From: Euptelea pleiosperma
Lineage: Eukaryota; Streptophyta; Magnoliopsida; Ranunculales; Eupteleaceae
Direction of reading: 5' to 3'
Assembly: GCA_035048495.1 (NCBI GenBank)
Contig: CM068540.1
Span: 13,810,829 to 13,874,828 of the forward strand
DNA length: 64,000 bases
A program made the translations under genes and the position numbers. Shown here piece after piece: positions 23,469 to 34,764 of this stretch (positions within the stretch are counted from its first letter, which is position 1; every line of letters begins with the position of its first letter). The notes under the pieces were generated by a model that was given only the letters and a program-made list of their open reading frames with translations, made no database searches and was not told the origin of the DNA.

Positions 23469-23724
23469 ATGGAGGACAAATCAAGTATATCTGCTTTGGA
23501 CATTGATGGAGGCTCTGGAATTGGTAATTTCTCTGGCTAATTTGTATCTGCAAGATCAAGATCAAATTTTCTCTTTAAAGAACAGAATTTAGGATTGCTA
23601 CTACCATAACTGCAACTATTGTTACTACTTCATGTGTTTCCATATAGAGAAAAAGACCCTCTATGATTCAGATCTCTCCAATCTTTGGAGAAATTCAGAC
23701 AAACAACATCAAACGCAGAGCAAG
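23469..23724 (+). CDS. Possible 5' exons of an unrecognised gene
   Basis: A pyrimidine- and AGAGAG-rich leader ending in AAACCCTAGATCGAGAGAA precedes ATG 23469. Exon 1 (23469-23523) encodes MEDKSSISALDIDGGSGI and ends at a GT donor. Exon 2 (23648-23724), after the acceptor ATATAG, continues in phase: EKKTLYDSDLSNLWRNSDKQ, HQTQSK. A donor GTAATA follows. Together this gives 44 codons. I recognise no family. The next intron holds a Tourist MITE (23757-24124). Downstream, 25039-25170 has an open plus-strand frame (DQKMLESVFQNLHGNIIGML, EKIVKEIWGKGKQSKANI, stop), but the splice phase does not join it simply. It could be a real small gene, a gene whose later exons I cannot trace, or a relic. Confidence 0.33.
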
Positions 23725-23756
23725 GTAATAAACTTTCTTCCCCTAAATTTTACTTA

Positions 23757-24124
23757 GGGTGTGTTTGATTGCACGGAAAATTTTCCTAAGAAAATCCTTT
23801 TTTCCCTTAGAAAATTTTCTCAAGAAAATAAATATGGGAAAATGCCTTAAATGGCTGTTTGATTGCACCCGAGAAAATATGCATTTTCCAATTATGTGTG
23901 AAAATAAGGGCGTATTTCACGTGGAAATGAATTCTCCTGTGGAACGGAAATGAATTCCGGGCTTGACGGGAAAATCTTATTTTCTCAAGAAAATTTCCTG
24001 ATTTAAAATGGTTATCAAACAATGGAAAATTATGCTGTCTCAAGAAAATGCGATTTTCCCACGGGATTTTTTTTTTTTTTTTGATTAGTATTTTCCCACG
24101 GGAAAATTGGCAATCAAACACGCC
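23757..24124. mobile_element. Tourist-type MITE (PIF/Harbinger-related), TTA duplication
   Basis: The ends GGGTGTGTTTGATTG and CAATCAAACACGCC are inverted repeats of the Tourist type and are flanked by TTA on both sides (23754-23756 and 24125-24127). Length is 368 bp, with no coding capacity. The inside is also partly self-complementary (GGAAAATTTTCC and GGGAAAAT blocks). It lies in the presumed second intron of the possible gene at 23469. Confidence 0.9.
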
Positions 24125-24127
24125 TTA

Positions 24128-25772
24128 GTTAAAATTCAAAATTAGTTTGATAAAGCTTAATTCAACGTGAAGTTTTGTGAAACTTTATCAACTTAAAGAA
24201 GTTTGAAAATTTGATGCATTTATATATTTGTAATAAAAATGTAGCTTAAATGTATGAAAGAAACATGGTATTATAGAGAAAAATGTTTATACTGAGGAAC
24301 TTCAAAATACACAACCTGATGAATGTTTGATCTTGTTTTCAACCCCTATATGTTGCATTTGACTCGAAAACCTTTAATGGAGTGGTCTTTTTTCACCTAG
24401 GGACTTTGCCAAAACAAGGAAATCTAGAAATAAGGGTCAGAAGTGTTCAAGATCACTTTTCATTTGTTCTAAAGTTTCGGTCCTGACCAGTAAAAATCGT
24501 CGAAATATATTGCAAGCAAATTTCACTTTGCTTCATAAATCAATAAAATTCGACTAAAATTTGATCAATTGTAAAACTATGACATAGAGACAAGATGGTC
24601 AAAGATGAAACCAACTGATTTAATAGGTCTTGATTCAGGGTTTTCTTCGTGAAAAGAAAAAAATCATGGGAGATACCCACAAAATCGTTTTGGATTTACA
24701 TGGGGATCCCAAGAAGCTAATGGTTTTTTTTTTTTTTTACAATTTCCAAAGAGAAATATATTGCTTTGATCTTTATTTGCCAATCTCTAGAAAAGTAAAA
24801 AAGTTTGGGTTTAGTGGGTAATGGGTTTTTTTCTTCGTTTCCTTTCTATTTATTTTTAGGAATAGGGTATTGATTTTCCTTTACGAGATAGTGGAGTCCG
24901 AGGAGGCTTTTTCGTTGTATTAATGGGTTTTCTTTTGTTTGTAGAGGGAGTGTTTTTTGTTTTTGTAGAAGCAAGATGAAGGGTCAATGGGTTGTTGTTG
25001 TTGTTGTGGAATGTAGGTTTTTTTTTTTCTGGGTTGCATGATGGCCATAGAGATCAAAAAATGTTGGAGTCAGTTTTCCAGAATTTGCACGGGAATATAA
25101 TAGGAATGCTGGAGAAAATTGTGAAGGAAATTTGGGGCAAGGGGAAGCAATCAAAGGCTAATATTTGAAAACCTATCGTGAATTCTTGAAACAGGTATAT
25201 TTAGTTTCTATCTCCCTATTTTGAGAAATTAAACTTTAATACTTGGTTTCCTGGTTGGCTATTATCTTAGCTTTATTATTCTATTACTGAGGGTGTCATC
25301 TTTATGCATTATATACAACTTGTACTATTCTTTCAACAATGGTTCTTTGGTCTTTGTTTGATGGCCGTTAAAATTGAAATTTTATATGGAAATGTTTAAT
25401 GATTCAAATATCAACAATGTTCAAACTTCTAAGTTGTGAATGCATTACTGATTTTGTTGGTCATTGAGGAATTAATCACCTTTTTGAATGTATCGCCATT
25501 TATCTAATGTAGATGGGTTCCCCAAATAAGAACTCCAAACACAAATAAAACTAGTCTACCAAGAAGTTTCTGTTCTAAATAGGAAAAACCCCACGGACAC
25601 TAACCAAGAACGAGCCAATGAACCACCAAAGAAGGTAAAGGTAAGGAAGGAATTTAAGTAAACCTAAAACATATCTAAAGATCATCCAAAATGTGTTGAA
25701 ATCAGCTGCAAATAAGAGGTGCTATCAGCTCTGGATGTTGTTTGTTTGTTTGCAACCCTCCTAGTGCAGAGG
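24128..25772. other. Non-coding or intron-like stretch
   Basis: T-rich sequence with GTTGTTGTTGTTGTTG at about 24990 and one 45-codon open stretch at about 25039-25170 on the plus strand. That stretch may be an exon of the gene beginning at 23469 (see there). Nothing else recognisable. Confidence 0.35.
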
Positions 25773-26225
25773 CATTTTCATACCGGGCTCGAGTGGGGCA
25801 GCCTGCGTAAATGGGGCACAGTTGGGAAGGGATGGCCTGTGTGAAATGGGGCCCATGAAGGAGGGTTCGACCGAGGACCTGGATTTAGGTTATGAGATAA
25901 AGGAATTTAATCTCACTCTACCAACAGTCGCGGTTTTTGGGGAGTATTGGTTAGATGTCTTGCATCAAAGTAGTATCAGAGCGGGAGGTCTTGTGTTCGA
26001 GACTCTTCACCTGGGGTGATTAATGCATGGGCATTTTCATATCGGGCTCGAGTAGGGCAGCCTGCGTAAATTGGGCACACTCGGGGTGGGCTGACCCATG
26101 TGAAATGGGATCCACGAAGGAGGGTTCGATCGAGGGCCTGGATCTAGGTTATGAGATAAAGGAATTTAATCTCACGCTACCAACAATCGCGACTTTTGGG
26201 GAGTATTGGTTAGATATCCTACATC
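25773..26225 (+). repeat. Tandem duplication of a ~250-bp unit
   Basis: Two copies start with GGCATTTTCATA and GGGCTCGAGT (25769-25795 and about 26029-26050). They continue in parallel through GCAGCCTGCGTAAAT, AAGGAGGGTTCGA and GAGATAAAGGAATTTAATCT to GGGGAGTATTGGTTAGAT. The first copy also carries AGTATCAGAGCGGGAGG and GTTCGAGAC (25972-26010), which resemble RNA polymerase III A and B boxes of tRNA-derived sequence. The protein frames in both copies are parallel products of the duplication, not independent genes. Confidence 0.75.
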
Positions 26226-26321
26226 ACCTCCATTGTCTTCAGAACTTTTTCTTTTCATCTTCTTCAAATAGTGATTGCTCTTTCTTTCCTTTTTCTTTTA
26301 TATTTTCTCTCATTTTCTTGT

Positions 26322-26772
26322 TGATGTAGAACCTGCACGGGTTCTGCGATCGGATAGGTTTTTTGTGAAATGGCTCCACCGGGTTTGAAGGAATCACTCC
26401 TTCGGGAGGAATCACTCTTCCATTCTAGGCATTTCACTTAGCAAAATTAGAATTCACTCTCGAAAGAAAATAAATCTTCATTCAACTAAATAATAACCAT
26501 CTGTAGGGTTTTCCCATTACGTATATTTATAGAATTCAGAAATTCTAATTCTTCTAAAATTCTACTTATAAAAATAAGCGAACTTCCTAATTTAATTTTA
26601 GAAACTGACAATAATCTTTAACCAAGTTAAACAATCATAATTAACTTCCTAAAAAAGAAATTTCTAATTAAAATATAACAAATCTTAAGCTACTCTTGTG
26701 GGTCAGCTGGATAGATTTTCTTTACAGATTTGATGTAGCTTGGGACCATAGTGACATGATGCTCCTGCATCA
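26322..26772 (-). repeat. TRIM LTR 1 (3' LTR on the minus strand)
   Basis: 451 bp, with TGATG...CATCA ends. On the minus strand a TATAAATAT box lies near 26535-26525, followed by a transcribed part with GAATCACTC/CTTCGGGA words. This is the shortest and probably least altered LTR of the three. Confidence 0.88.
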
Positions 26773-27027
26773 AATCTTCCTGGTTGAAAAATTTCGACCT
26801 TGAATTTAACTCCATCTTGGAAATAAAATCGGTGGTCGATGAAACTCCAGCGAGGAAAATATGCTCGAAAGGCGGCTTTCCCATATGATCGACAATGGTG
26901 GTTGTAAGGTAGTTGTATTGGTGATTGCATTTTTTTTTTTGCGATATGTTCTAACGACGATCGATAGTAATAATCGTTGGTGATGTGAACTCGATGATGA
27001 CAGGAAATTCAGCTATGATACCAAATT

Positions 27028-27999
27028 CTATGCAGGATGGGCACGGGTTGGGCAATCAAATAGGGGTTTTGGTGAAATTACTCCACCGGATTTGAAGGAA
27101 TCACTCCTTCGGAAAGAATCACTCTTCCGTTCCAGGCATCTCACCCAACAAAATTGAAAATCACAAATTTGATGCAAGACGGGCATGAGTTTTACGATTA
27201 GATAGGGGTTTTGGTGAAATCGCTCCACCGGGTTTGAAGGAATCACTCCTTCGGGAAGGTTTTCAATGAAATCACTCCATAGAATTTGAAGGAGTCGTTC
27301 CTTCGGGAAGAATCACTTTTCCAGGTTTGAAAGAATTGCTCTTTCCGGAAGAATCACTCTTCTGTTCAAGGCATCTCACACAGCAAAATTGTAAATCACA
27401 AATTTGATGCAAGACGTGCACGGGTTTTACGATTAGATAGGGGTTTTGGTGAAATCGCTCCACCGGGTTTGAAGGAGACACTCCTCAGGGAAGGGTTTCG
27501 GTGAAATCACTCCACAGAATTTGAAGGAATCGTTCCTTTGGGAAGAATCACTCTTCTGGGTTTGAAGGAATCACTTCTTTGGGAAGAATCACTCTTCCGG
27601 GTGTGAAGGAATTGCTCATTCGGAAATAGTCACTCTTTCATTCTAGGCACTTCACCCAGCAATATTAGAAATCACTCCCAAAAGAAAGTAAATCTTCATT
27701 CAACTAAATAATCTCCATCTCTGGGGTTCTCCCATTACATATATTTATAGAATTCTGAAATCTTAACTTTTCTAATTCTCTTAAAATTCTTCTTATAAAA
27801 AATAACCAAACTTCCAAATCTAATTTTAGAAACTAACAAAAATTTCTAACCAAGTGAACAAATCATAAACTTTCTAAAAAGGAAATTCGTAATTAAAATA
27901 AAATAGATCTTAAGCTACTCTTGTGGGGTCCACTGGCTTAGATTCTCTTCATAGATTTGGTGTAGCTTGGGACCACTGTGACATGATGCTCTTGCATCA
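27028..27999 (-). repeat. TRIM LTR 2, expanded
   Basis: 972 bp. Its start is mutated (CTATGCAGG for TGATGTAGG). It contains two more LTR-start-like sequences, GATGCAAGACGGGCATG (27169) and GATGCAAGACGTGCACG (27407), about 238 bp apart. It also holds many copies of GGTTTGAAGGAATCACTC and GGGAAGAATCACTCTTC. The expansion is by tandem duplication within the LTR. Confidence 0.85.
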
Positions 28000-28213
28000 A
28001 ACCCTCCTGGTTGAAAAAAATTTGACCTCAAATTTAACTCCATCATCTTGGAAATAAAATCGGTGGTTGGCAAAACTCCGGTGATAATAATATGCTTGAA
28101 AGGTGGCTTTCCCACACGATCAACAATGGTGGCTGCGTGTTTTTTTTGCGATATGTTCCAATGGCAATCGACAGTAATAAATGTTGGCAATGTGAACTTG
28201 ATGATGATAGGTA

Positions 28214-28229
28214 ACTCTGATACCAAATT
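28214..28229 (-). other. Primer-binding site (tRNA-iMet)
   Basis: Minus strand AATTTGGTATCAGAGT directly follows the 5' LTR end, 2-3 bases from CATCA. TGGTATCAGAGC is complementary to the 3' end of plant initiator methionine tRNA and is the common plant primer site. It sets the element's orientation as minus. Confidence 0.85.
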
Positions 28230-28797
28230 TGATGTAGGACGGGCATGGGTTCTGCGATCGGATAGGAGTTTACCGTTCCACCGAGTTTGAAGTAATCACT
28301 CATTTGGAAAGGGTTTTGGTGAAATTACTCCACCGGATTTGAAGGAATCCCTCTTTCGAGAAGAATCACTTTTCCGGGTTTGAAGGAATCACTCCTTCGG
28401 GAAGAATCACTCTTCTGGGTTCGGCAAGAATCACTCTTCTATTCCAGACATCTCACCTAGCAAAATTGAAAGTTACTCCGAAAAGAAGATAAATCTTCAT
28501 TCAACTAAATAATCTCCATTTCTAGAGTTCTCCCATTACATATATTTATAGAATTATGAAATTCTAACTTTTCTAATTTTCCTAAAATTCTACTTATAAA
28601 AAATAAGCAAACTTCATAATCTAATTTAGAAATATAAATTTCTAACCAAGTTAAACAATCATAATTAACTTCCTAAAAAAGAATCCCTAATTAAAATAGA
28701 ACATATCTTAAGCTACTCTTGTAGGGTCTACTGGCTTAGATTCTCTTCACAGATTCGGTGTAACTTGGGACCACTGTGATATGATGCTTCTGCATCA
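28230..28797 (-). repeat. TRIM LTR 3 (5' LTR on the minus strand)
   Basis: 568 bp from TGATGTAGGACGGGCATGGG to CTTCTGCATCA. It is followed on the minus strand by the primer-binding site at 28229-28214. As the 5' LTR it would drive transcription toward lower coordinates; the TATAAATATATG box is near 28550-28540 on the minus strand. Confidence 0.88.
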
Positions 28798-28802
28798 CTT
28801 GT

Positions 28803-31800
28803 GGTCCACAACTTAAGGTTCTGTTTGTAAATGCCAAAAATGGGGCCAGTAGGGGCTGGTTCAAGTCTGCTTTAGCCGTAGTTGGATAACCATGTAGGTC
28901 CCACATTTGAGGCTTACGCCTTGAGGCTCGTCCCCGGACAAAGCTTTTCCAAAACTCCCTAAAAAGCTTAAAAGCTTGTGAAGCATACACCTCGTCCACT
29001 GAGGCTTTAAAAAAGTCTTATGCCTCGCGCCTTTTATACATTTCTTAACACCTTGTGTCAGATGCGTGCAACTCACATGCCAATGGGGGGCAACTGGACC
29101 TTAAAAATTATAATTTAATTTCGTTTACCTTTTAAATCATAGATAAATAATAATAATATATCTATTTTATATAAAAGCAATAAAAACATCTCTTTCCCCA
29201 CTTGAAGTAGATTAATGTTATTTTTCCACAAATTTACCTAAATTTATAATTTTTTTAATTATCCTATTGTGTATTTATTTTCTTATTTTTACTATTCAAT
29301 TAAAAAGGCATGCTTGTGAGGTTTATGCCTGCCTCACCCCATGCCCACGCCTTTCGAAACACTACTTCAAAGTTCATGCTAAACATCTCCCTTCTTTGCT
29401 CCCCCTCTTTGAAATACCTGTAGCAAACTACAAATGCCAGAACCCACCTCTCAAATGTACCAAAAATTGTCTTTTCGAGTTAATTTTTCTCTCCGATTGG
29501 TTCCAGAGTAAACTGGCTTTTGAGATTTGAATTTTTGAAGTATCTTTGAAGATATTTTTGTGTCTTCTCTCTCCAAGTGTTTGGGGTCTCTTTAGCATTT
29601 GTTGTCCTTGATTTTTAGTGTTTCACTTGAAATATAAATCAAATCTCATGTTGCAAGAGAATAATTAGGTGGATAAACAAATGGGCAGCACGTTCTTCTG
29701 CTTAAAATGAGCATATGTTGTCAACACTTCACCAGAATGGAGATGCTCAACAGCATCTGCAACACACCGAAGCCCAAAAGTTTCTCATATTCGTGGCAAC
29801 CTATTATTATATGTGAAGTTGAGCTAAGTTAGGCATTTTGATTAACATTAATTGATTAACATTAATAAATTTGGCCAAGATTTTACAAGGGGAAAATGGC
29901 ACAACTCTGTGATCTAGTTTTAGATGACTTTATGATAATTGCATCGGTAGGAGATACTTTTCTTGGATTGAAAGATAAATAGTCTTTATGATTTTACATT
30001 CGATTTTTCCACATCCAACAGAATTTCCATCTGTCAGAATTTTTCTGTTGTTACTCCAAAATGGAGTTAGCGGATTATTTTTCTCAACTGTTGAAATGGT
30101 TTGTTGGCCTGTTTCTTGATTGATTGACTATTGTCGGCTGTATTTGAGTAAGCTTAAAAACCACAATAAGCCTGCTTTTAGCATTTTTAAGCACTTATTG
30201 GAAAACTATACGTTTGGTAAAACTTATAGAGCACTTTTGAAAGGTCCAATAAGCTCCTAGATTGCCACAAGCAGAAGCCATTTCTGAGCGGCTTCTGCTA
30301 ATTGCTTTTGTGGGAAGCTGTTCTTCAAAAAATATTTCTTTACAATTTTATCCTTAAAAAAAATTGTAACACCAAAACTACCCGTTTTTAGAGGTAAAAT
30401 AGGTATTTGCCACCAAGAAGGCATTTTTTACCAAACAGCAACGGCTTTTTAAGAAAAGAAGCACTTTTCTTGTAGGGTTACCAGATGGCCAAAATGGCAT
30501 AACTCAAGCACTTAACATATAAGTGCTATAGATGGAATTGTTTATTTGCCTTTTGCAGCTCACAACTAATTGACTGGAGAATAGTGTTCTGGTGAAATAT
30601 TGACCAGGTTGAGAGAAGCCTTAAGAGACCAAACCCACATTTTAATGATAAAACAAGACTGTGTCGACTACTTGGGTTATCAACCCAATTGAGAGACACT
30701 GGTACCAAGGGAGGGGACCCTAGGTAATTTCAGACCCTAGCTATGGCAAGGAGAATTCACCTTTTAGGTTTCCTTTGTAGGAAAACTATTCTTGGATTGT
30801 GGTATTTGGTTTCCTTGGGATACACCTATGGACGGTGTCAAGCATGTCTAGCTAGTTTGTAGTAGTTCTTGTTGCTCAGTGGGGTTATCATGAAGGCTGA
30901 CTTGTGCCCCAGATATGTGCTTAATGCTTTTGGTGTGGTACTACAATTAATCTGTCATATCTATGTTTGTGTGGATGTGGTTCTGGTTGTTTGCACATTT
31001 ATAGTACTGTCAAACAAGGTTGATGTGGGAAAGAACATCAATAGCCATTTTTCTTGTGCGATGCAACCTAGGATCTGAGAAACAAAAATTGCATGAATGA
31101 GAACATGCTCCCTACTTTCAGTCTTCAGATCCAGTCTATTTTGAGCTCTTTAAGATAACAGAAGTATTTAAAAGTCATAGGTGTTGTTAACTTCTCTTTA
31201 TTGGGAGAAAAAAGCTTTATTATTATATAGTGATGATTACACCATTTCTCAAATGCTATTTTTGTCTTTGTATTATTAATTACATTGTCCATTTCATTGC
31301 CACCCAGCCATTATTGAGTTTTTGAGTTTGAGATAGACTCTCGCATTATCTTACAATCTTATGAGGTTTTATTATCTTTCTTGTTCAACATTGTGATACC
31401 GTGAAAGATCCCAACTAATTAAATGTTCCAAGAATTCCGTTCTTCTTCTTTCTTTCCAAGTTTCTTGTCCTTTCAATTATGCATTTCTCTAATTTTCAGA
31501 TATATACCGAGCCTCTGTTGTTCAAAAGTCATGCTTACTTGTACTGCTGTTTTCTGATTTCAGACTTGTGCACGTGTTCTCTGTAAGGAGGGGCCTCAAT
31601 TTCATTGATTACACCAGTGACCTCGGATGAAAAGAGTAGGCCAACCTTCTCCCTGGTTTAGTTATGTTTTTATATTAAGCCCTTACAAGCTCCTCTCAGT
31701 TTGAACCACGTCGTTGCTATCGACAATTTATGTTGTTTAGGGTTCCAGAGGATGCAGCCAATTGCGATTGACCCATGGTTTAACTTGGCCAGGAGGAGCC

Positions 31801-32190
31801 AAATCTTGAATGTTTCAGAAAGGTGACCAACTCTGTAAACTTTCAATTTTGTTCACAGGTAAATTCTTCTCCTAACTACTATTCTGCTTATGCAACCTAA
31901 AATTTGCATACGGAAATGCGGGAGATCTTTTTTTTATATATGAAAATATGCCCACCTTTCTCATTATCAGCTTCCCCTTGCATTATTCTATACCGATCCT
32001 TCCTGGAATTCTATGTTCCAAAGATAACCTGCCATGAATGTTTTACATGAAAGCTGTTTTCTTCCGATAATGAGGGATAGAGGGGTGAAGTGAAATGAGT
32101 GATTCCCCTCGTGGGTTAGCACTTGGCAGCAGTGATACTCTTGCTTGCTTGTAGAGCGATCAGACAGCCTTTGATTCAATAAAAGGGTAG
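28803..32190. other. Gene-poor stretch with decayed repeats
   Basis: 28880-29060 and 29310-29360 hold words such as GCTTACGCCTTGAGGCTCG and GCCTCGCGCC, bracketing AT-rich sequence; this resembles a common plant short inverted-repeat family. At 30170-30490 a GTTTGGTAAAAC...TTACCAAACAGC pair encloses AAGCACTTTT words and is another MITE-like relic without a clean duplication. No reading frame has a recognisable domain. Confidence 0.4.
31635..31666 (+). repeat. 27-bp direct repeat, copy 1
   Basis: AGTAGGCCAACCTTCTCCC followed by TGGTTTAG occurs here and again at about 32440-32467. The flanks differ. Too short to class; possibly a small template-switch insertion or the edge of an undefined repeat. 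Confidence 0.55.
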
Positions 32191-32214
32191 TTCCCTGTTT
32201 GGTGTAATTTTCTG

Positions 32215-32300
32215 TAGGTGGGTAAGCTGGGCTTGGACTCAGGATGTCAAAGCTCTAGAGCAAGCAATCTCCCCATTGAGCTAGGGACTGAGCCCCATGT
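32215..32300 (-). repeat. tRNA-derived SINE-like relic
   Basis: On the minus strand TAGCTCAATGGGGAGA (from 32283) matches a tRNA/SINE A box. About 40 bp later GAGTCCAAGCC (around 32240-32230) matches a B box with one mismatch to the GWTCRANNC consensus. No tRNA cloverleaf with acceptor stem is evident, so a SINE head or an old tRNA pseudogene is more likely than a working tRNA gene. Confidence 0.42.
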
Positions 32301-32574
32301 GACTGAATGTCATTTGAAAGGGATTTCTTAGCCTCCAGGCTGACTGGAGCAAACTTTTGCTCCAGCTCTCCCCTTTGTATGACATGTACCCCTGAACCAA
32401 AACTGATTTTTGGAACAAAATTTTGGTCAGGCCCAACCCTCAGTAGGCCAACCTTCTCCCTGGTTTAGAGAATGAGCTCAAAACAAGCTAAGCCAATATG
32501 ATCTGAATAACTGTTGTACTTTCCATTTTCAATTCAAATCATTTGTCTGGACCACCGTTAAAAAAAAAATTATA

Positions 32575-32745
32575 ATGCCCGTTATAATGGTAATGCTCCA
32601 ACCCCATCACGTTATTTGGTATTTAACAGTTACTGTTACTTATGTTTAGTAGAAAAATGAACTGAAAAAGTAATAAAATAATAATATTTTGACCGTTCTT
32701 GGACCTGTTATAACGATCATAACGATAATGTTACACATGGCTTTG
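32575..32745. repeat. GTTATAACGG repeat family copy
   Basis: Starts near GCCCGTTATAATGGTAATG and ends near CCTGTTATAACGATCATAACG. Related copies occur at 33873-33930, 35980-36565, 39320-39520, 39930-39985 and 42140-42275, all rich in self-complementary GTTATAACGG words. It is probably a non-coding MITE family; ends are not resolved. Confidence 0.5.
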
Positions 32746-33814
32746 ATATAGTTTTGAGTTGTGGACATTCCAAGAGGTGCATCATGGGGAAAGTTAAGCA
32801 AAGGGGACTTGCTAGGATCCATTGCAATCTGTCATCCCCAAATAAAATTGGGATCTCTATTTCGTCCTCAATGTGATTCAATTGACTATATGATCCTAAT
32901 CATAATCTACATTTAGGAAGCAATCAGATACTCTAATGATCCGGGTGCTTGCACAATTTGTGGAGTGCAAATATAGTTTCCCCTAAGCCATATGTATCAA
33001 GTGGGTCCCAATGCCACTGTCATTGTATTCGCATTATGTGGTTCAAATAACATGTAGGCCCAGATGCTAGGTCCCAATCCACATGCCATGTGTTTTGTGG
33101 TTCAAGATATGTGGGTCCATTATGTGGTCAACATATTGGGTGAGGTCGACGTGTCAGGTGCGCCCTTGCATGTCACAACTTAGCGTAACAATCCCATGTG
33201 ATATATGAGAGTGGTGTATGATGCAGTGCATATAAAGGAAATCATGGAGGGTGGGAAATGTTTTCCCGCGAAGGTGCAACAACACAGTTCTCGGCTGTGT
33301 GGGGGGTGTGAAATGTTATCCATAGAAGGCGTGATTTTGACTTCCCAAGCAACGGTGAAACTTGTGCAGACAGAGCGAAATAAACACACCAAAAGTGTGG
33401 AAGTCGCTCATGTTTGTTATCGTGCGCCCTTTTCTCGTAAATAAGTGAATAAATAATAATAAATCGTTAATTATTTGCACCACCTTTGATATTTTGTTCA
33501 GTCACATATGCACCTTCTTGTGCTGGGCTAAGAGGTATCCCAAACTTGGTCCGATAGGTTTGTGATTGAAAAATAAGCCCAAGGGGGCAGACTAATGATA
33601 GAGAATCAAGTCAAGCCATTGATTCTGGGTGGGTAGAAGCTTATTTGAAGCTTAAAGTTAAGCCCAAGACTGGCCCATATCTACTAAATGGAGGTTCAAA
33701 TCAAGCTCAAAGCTCATAGCCCAAGCCCAGTCCATCTGCAACCCACTAAGCTTTAAAGGTGCATGCAATGGTAAGTGATTATTGCAAATTCAAGCTAACA
33801 TTTGTAGATTACTA

Positions 33815-34505
33815 GTAAATCGCCCGTGCCCATGGCACTCTCCGACAAAAATCAGGTCCTTCGGCACTCAAACGGTATAACAGACTGGGGCATTACCTTG
33901 TAACGCACAGAGGGAAAAATAGAAAAAACAGAAAAGTAACAGAAATAACAAATTTTGAGTAACTGTGTTAAAATTAAAATTTTGAATTTCAAATTTTTAA
34001 TAAATTGAGATCAAATGAGTGGGAGTGAATGAATAAATGAGGGGGATTGAGTGGCTGAAATCTAACCGTCCACATTAGATGGATGGATTTGATCTCAACC
34101 ACTATTTATCTTATGAAGCAGGATAAGATAAGAGAATACAACTGAATTATTTTGTTATATGTGTGGGTGGCCCAGGCCCGCGACACTCTCCGACAAAGTG
34201 TTTGTCAAAATCGGGTGGGAGTTAATCTCAGCCATTGTTATGAAGCATAGTGGATCTCAGCCACTCATTATTGAAGCCATATAAGATAAGAGGGGGTATA
34301 AGACAACCATTGTCACTTGTTATATAGATAGTGGGCAGCCCGTGCCTACCGCACTCTCCAACAAAGCGTTTGTTAAAACCGGGTATGAGTGGCTGAGATC
34401 CACCGTCTATTTGGGGGATAAGATCTCAGCCCTTCTTTGTTGAAACAGATAAGAGGGGGTATAAGTGGGGAGACAACTTCCCTGTTTTGTTATATAGATG
34501 ATTAG
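33815..34505 (+). repeat. GCCCGTGCC...ACTCTCCGACAAA repeat cluster, copies 1-3
   Basis: Three units share the order TATAGATAGTGGG, GCCCGTGCC, GCACTCTCCGACAAAG, GTTTGTCAAAA, GAGTGGCTGAGATC, GATAAGATCTCAGCC, AAGAGGGGGTATAAG and TTGTTATATAGAT. Starts are near 33815, 34155 and 34320. The block is flanked by a direct repeat, GTGATTATTGCAAATTCAA, at 33774-33792 and 34505-34523. Each full unit is about 170 bp and non-coding. More copies follow at 35462-36815. Confidence 0.7.
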
Positions 34506-34764
34506 TGATTATTGCAAATTCAATCTGGCTGAGCCAAACATTCGTACGAGGTACGAGCCTGGAACATGCTGGAAATTCAATCCGGCTGGGCCAAAAATTC
34601 GTACAAGCCTCGAACATGCTGGCGCGCTTGAATCTTCAGGCTCAAAGGCATTGAATTTAAAGTATTAAGTTACAGTTTTTTTTTGTTTTTTTTCATTAAA
34701 GCGAGAGCTTAATTCCCTATTATCAAGTATCAAAGAAGATTTAAGCCAATTATTAGAAGGCTCA

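Larger units (their letters stand above)
26322..28797 (-). mobile_element. TRIM retrotransposon with three LTRs
   Basis: The element starts TGATGTAGAACCTGCACGGG and ends CTTCTGCATCA. It is flanked by an identical CTTGT (26317-26321 and 28798-28802). It has the order LTR 26322-26772, internal 26773-27027, LTR 27028-27999, internal 28000-28229, LTR 28230-28797. The internal parts are only about 230-255 bp and encode nothing. Next to the LTRs at 27028 and 28230 the minus strand reads TTTGGTATCA(G/T)AG, the primer-binding site for initiator-Met tRNA. The other end of each internal part reads CCAGGA(A/G)GG/A, a short polypurine tract. The middle LTR is almost twice as long because of internal repeats. 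It depends on a coding relative for movement. A three-LTR form usually comes from recombination between LTRs of neighbouring or sister copies. Confidence 0.93.

Noticed and set aside
32215..32300. Functional tRNA gene
   Set aside because: A and B box-like motifs are present, but there is no acceptor stem or proper anticodon arm, and the B box has a mismatch.
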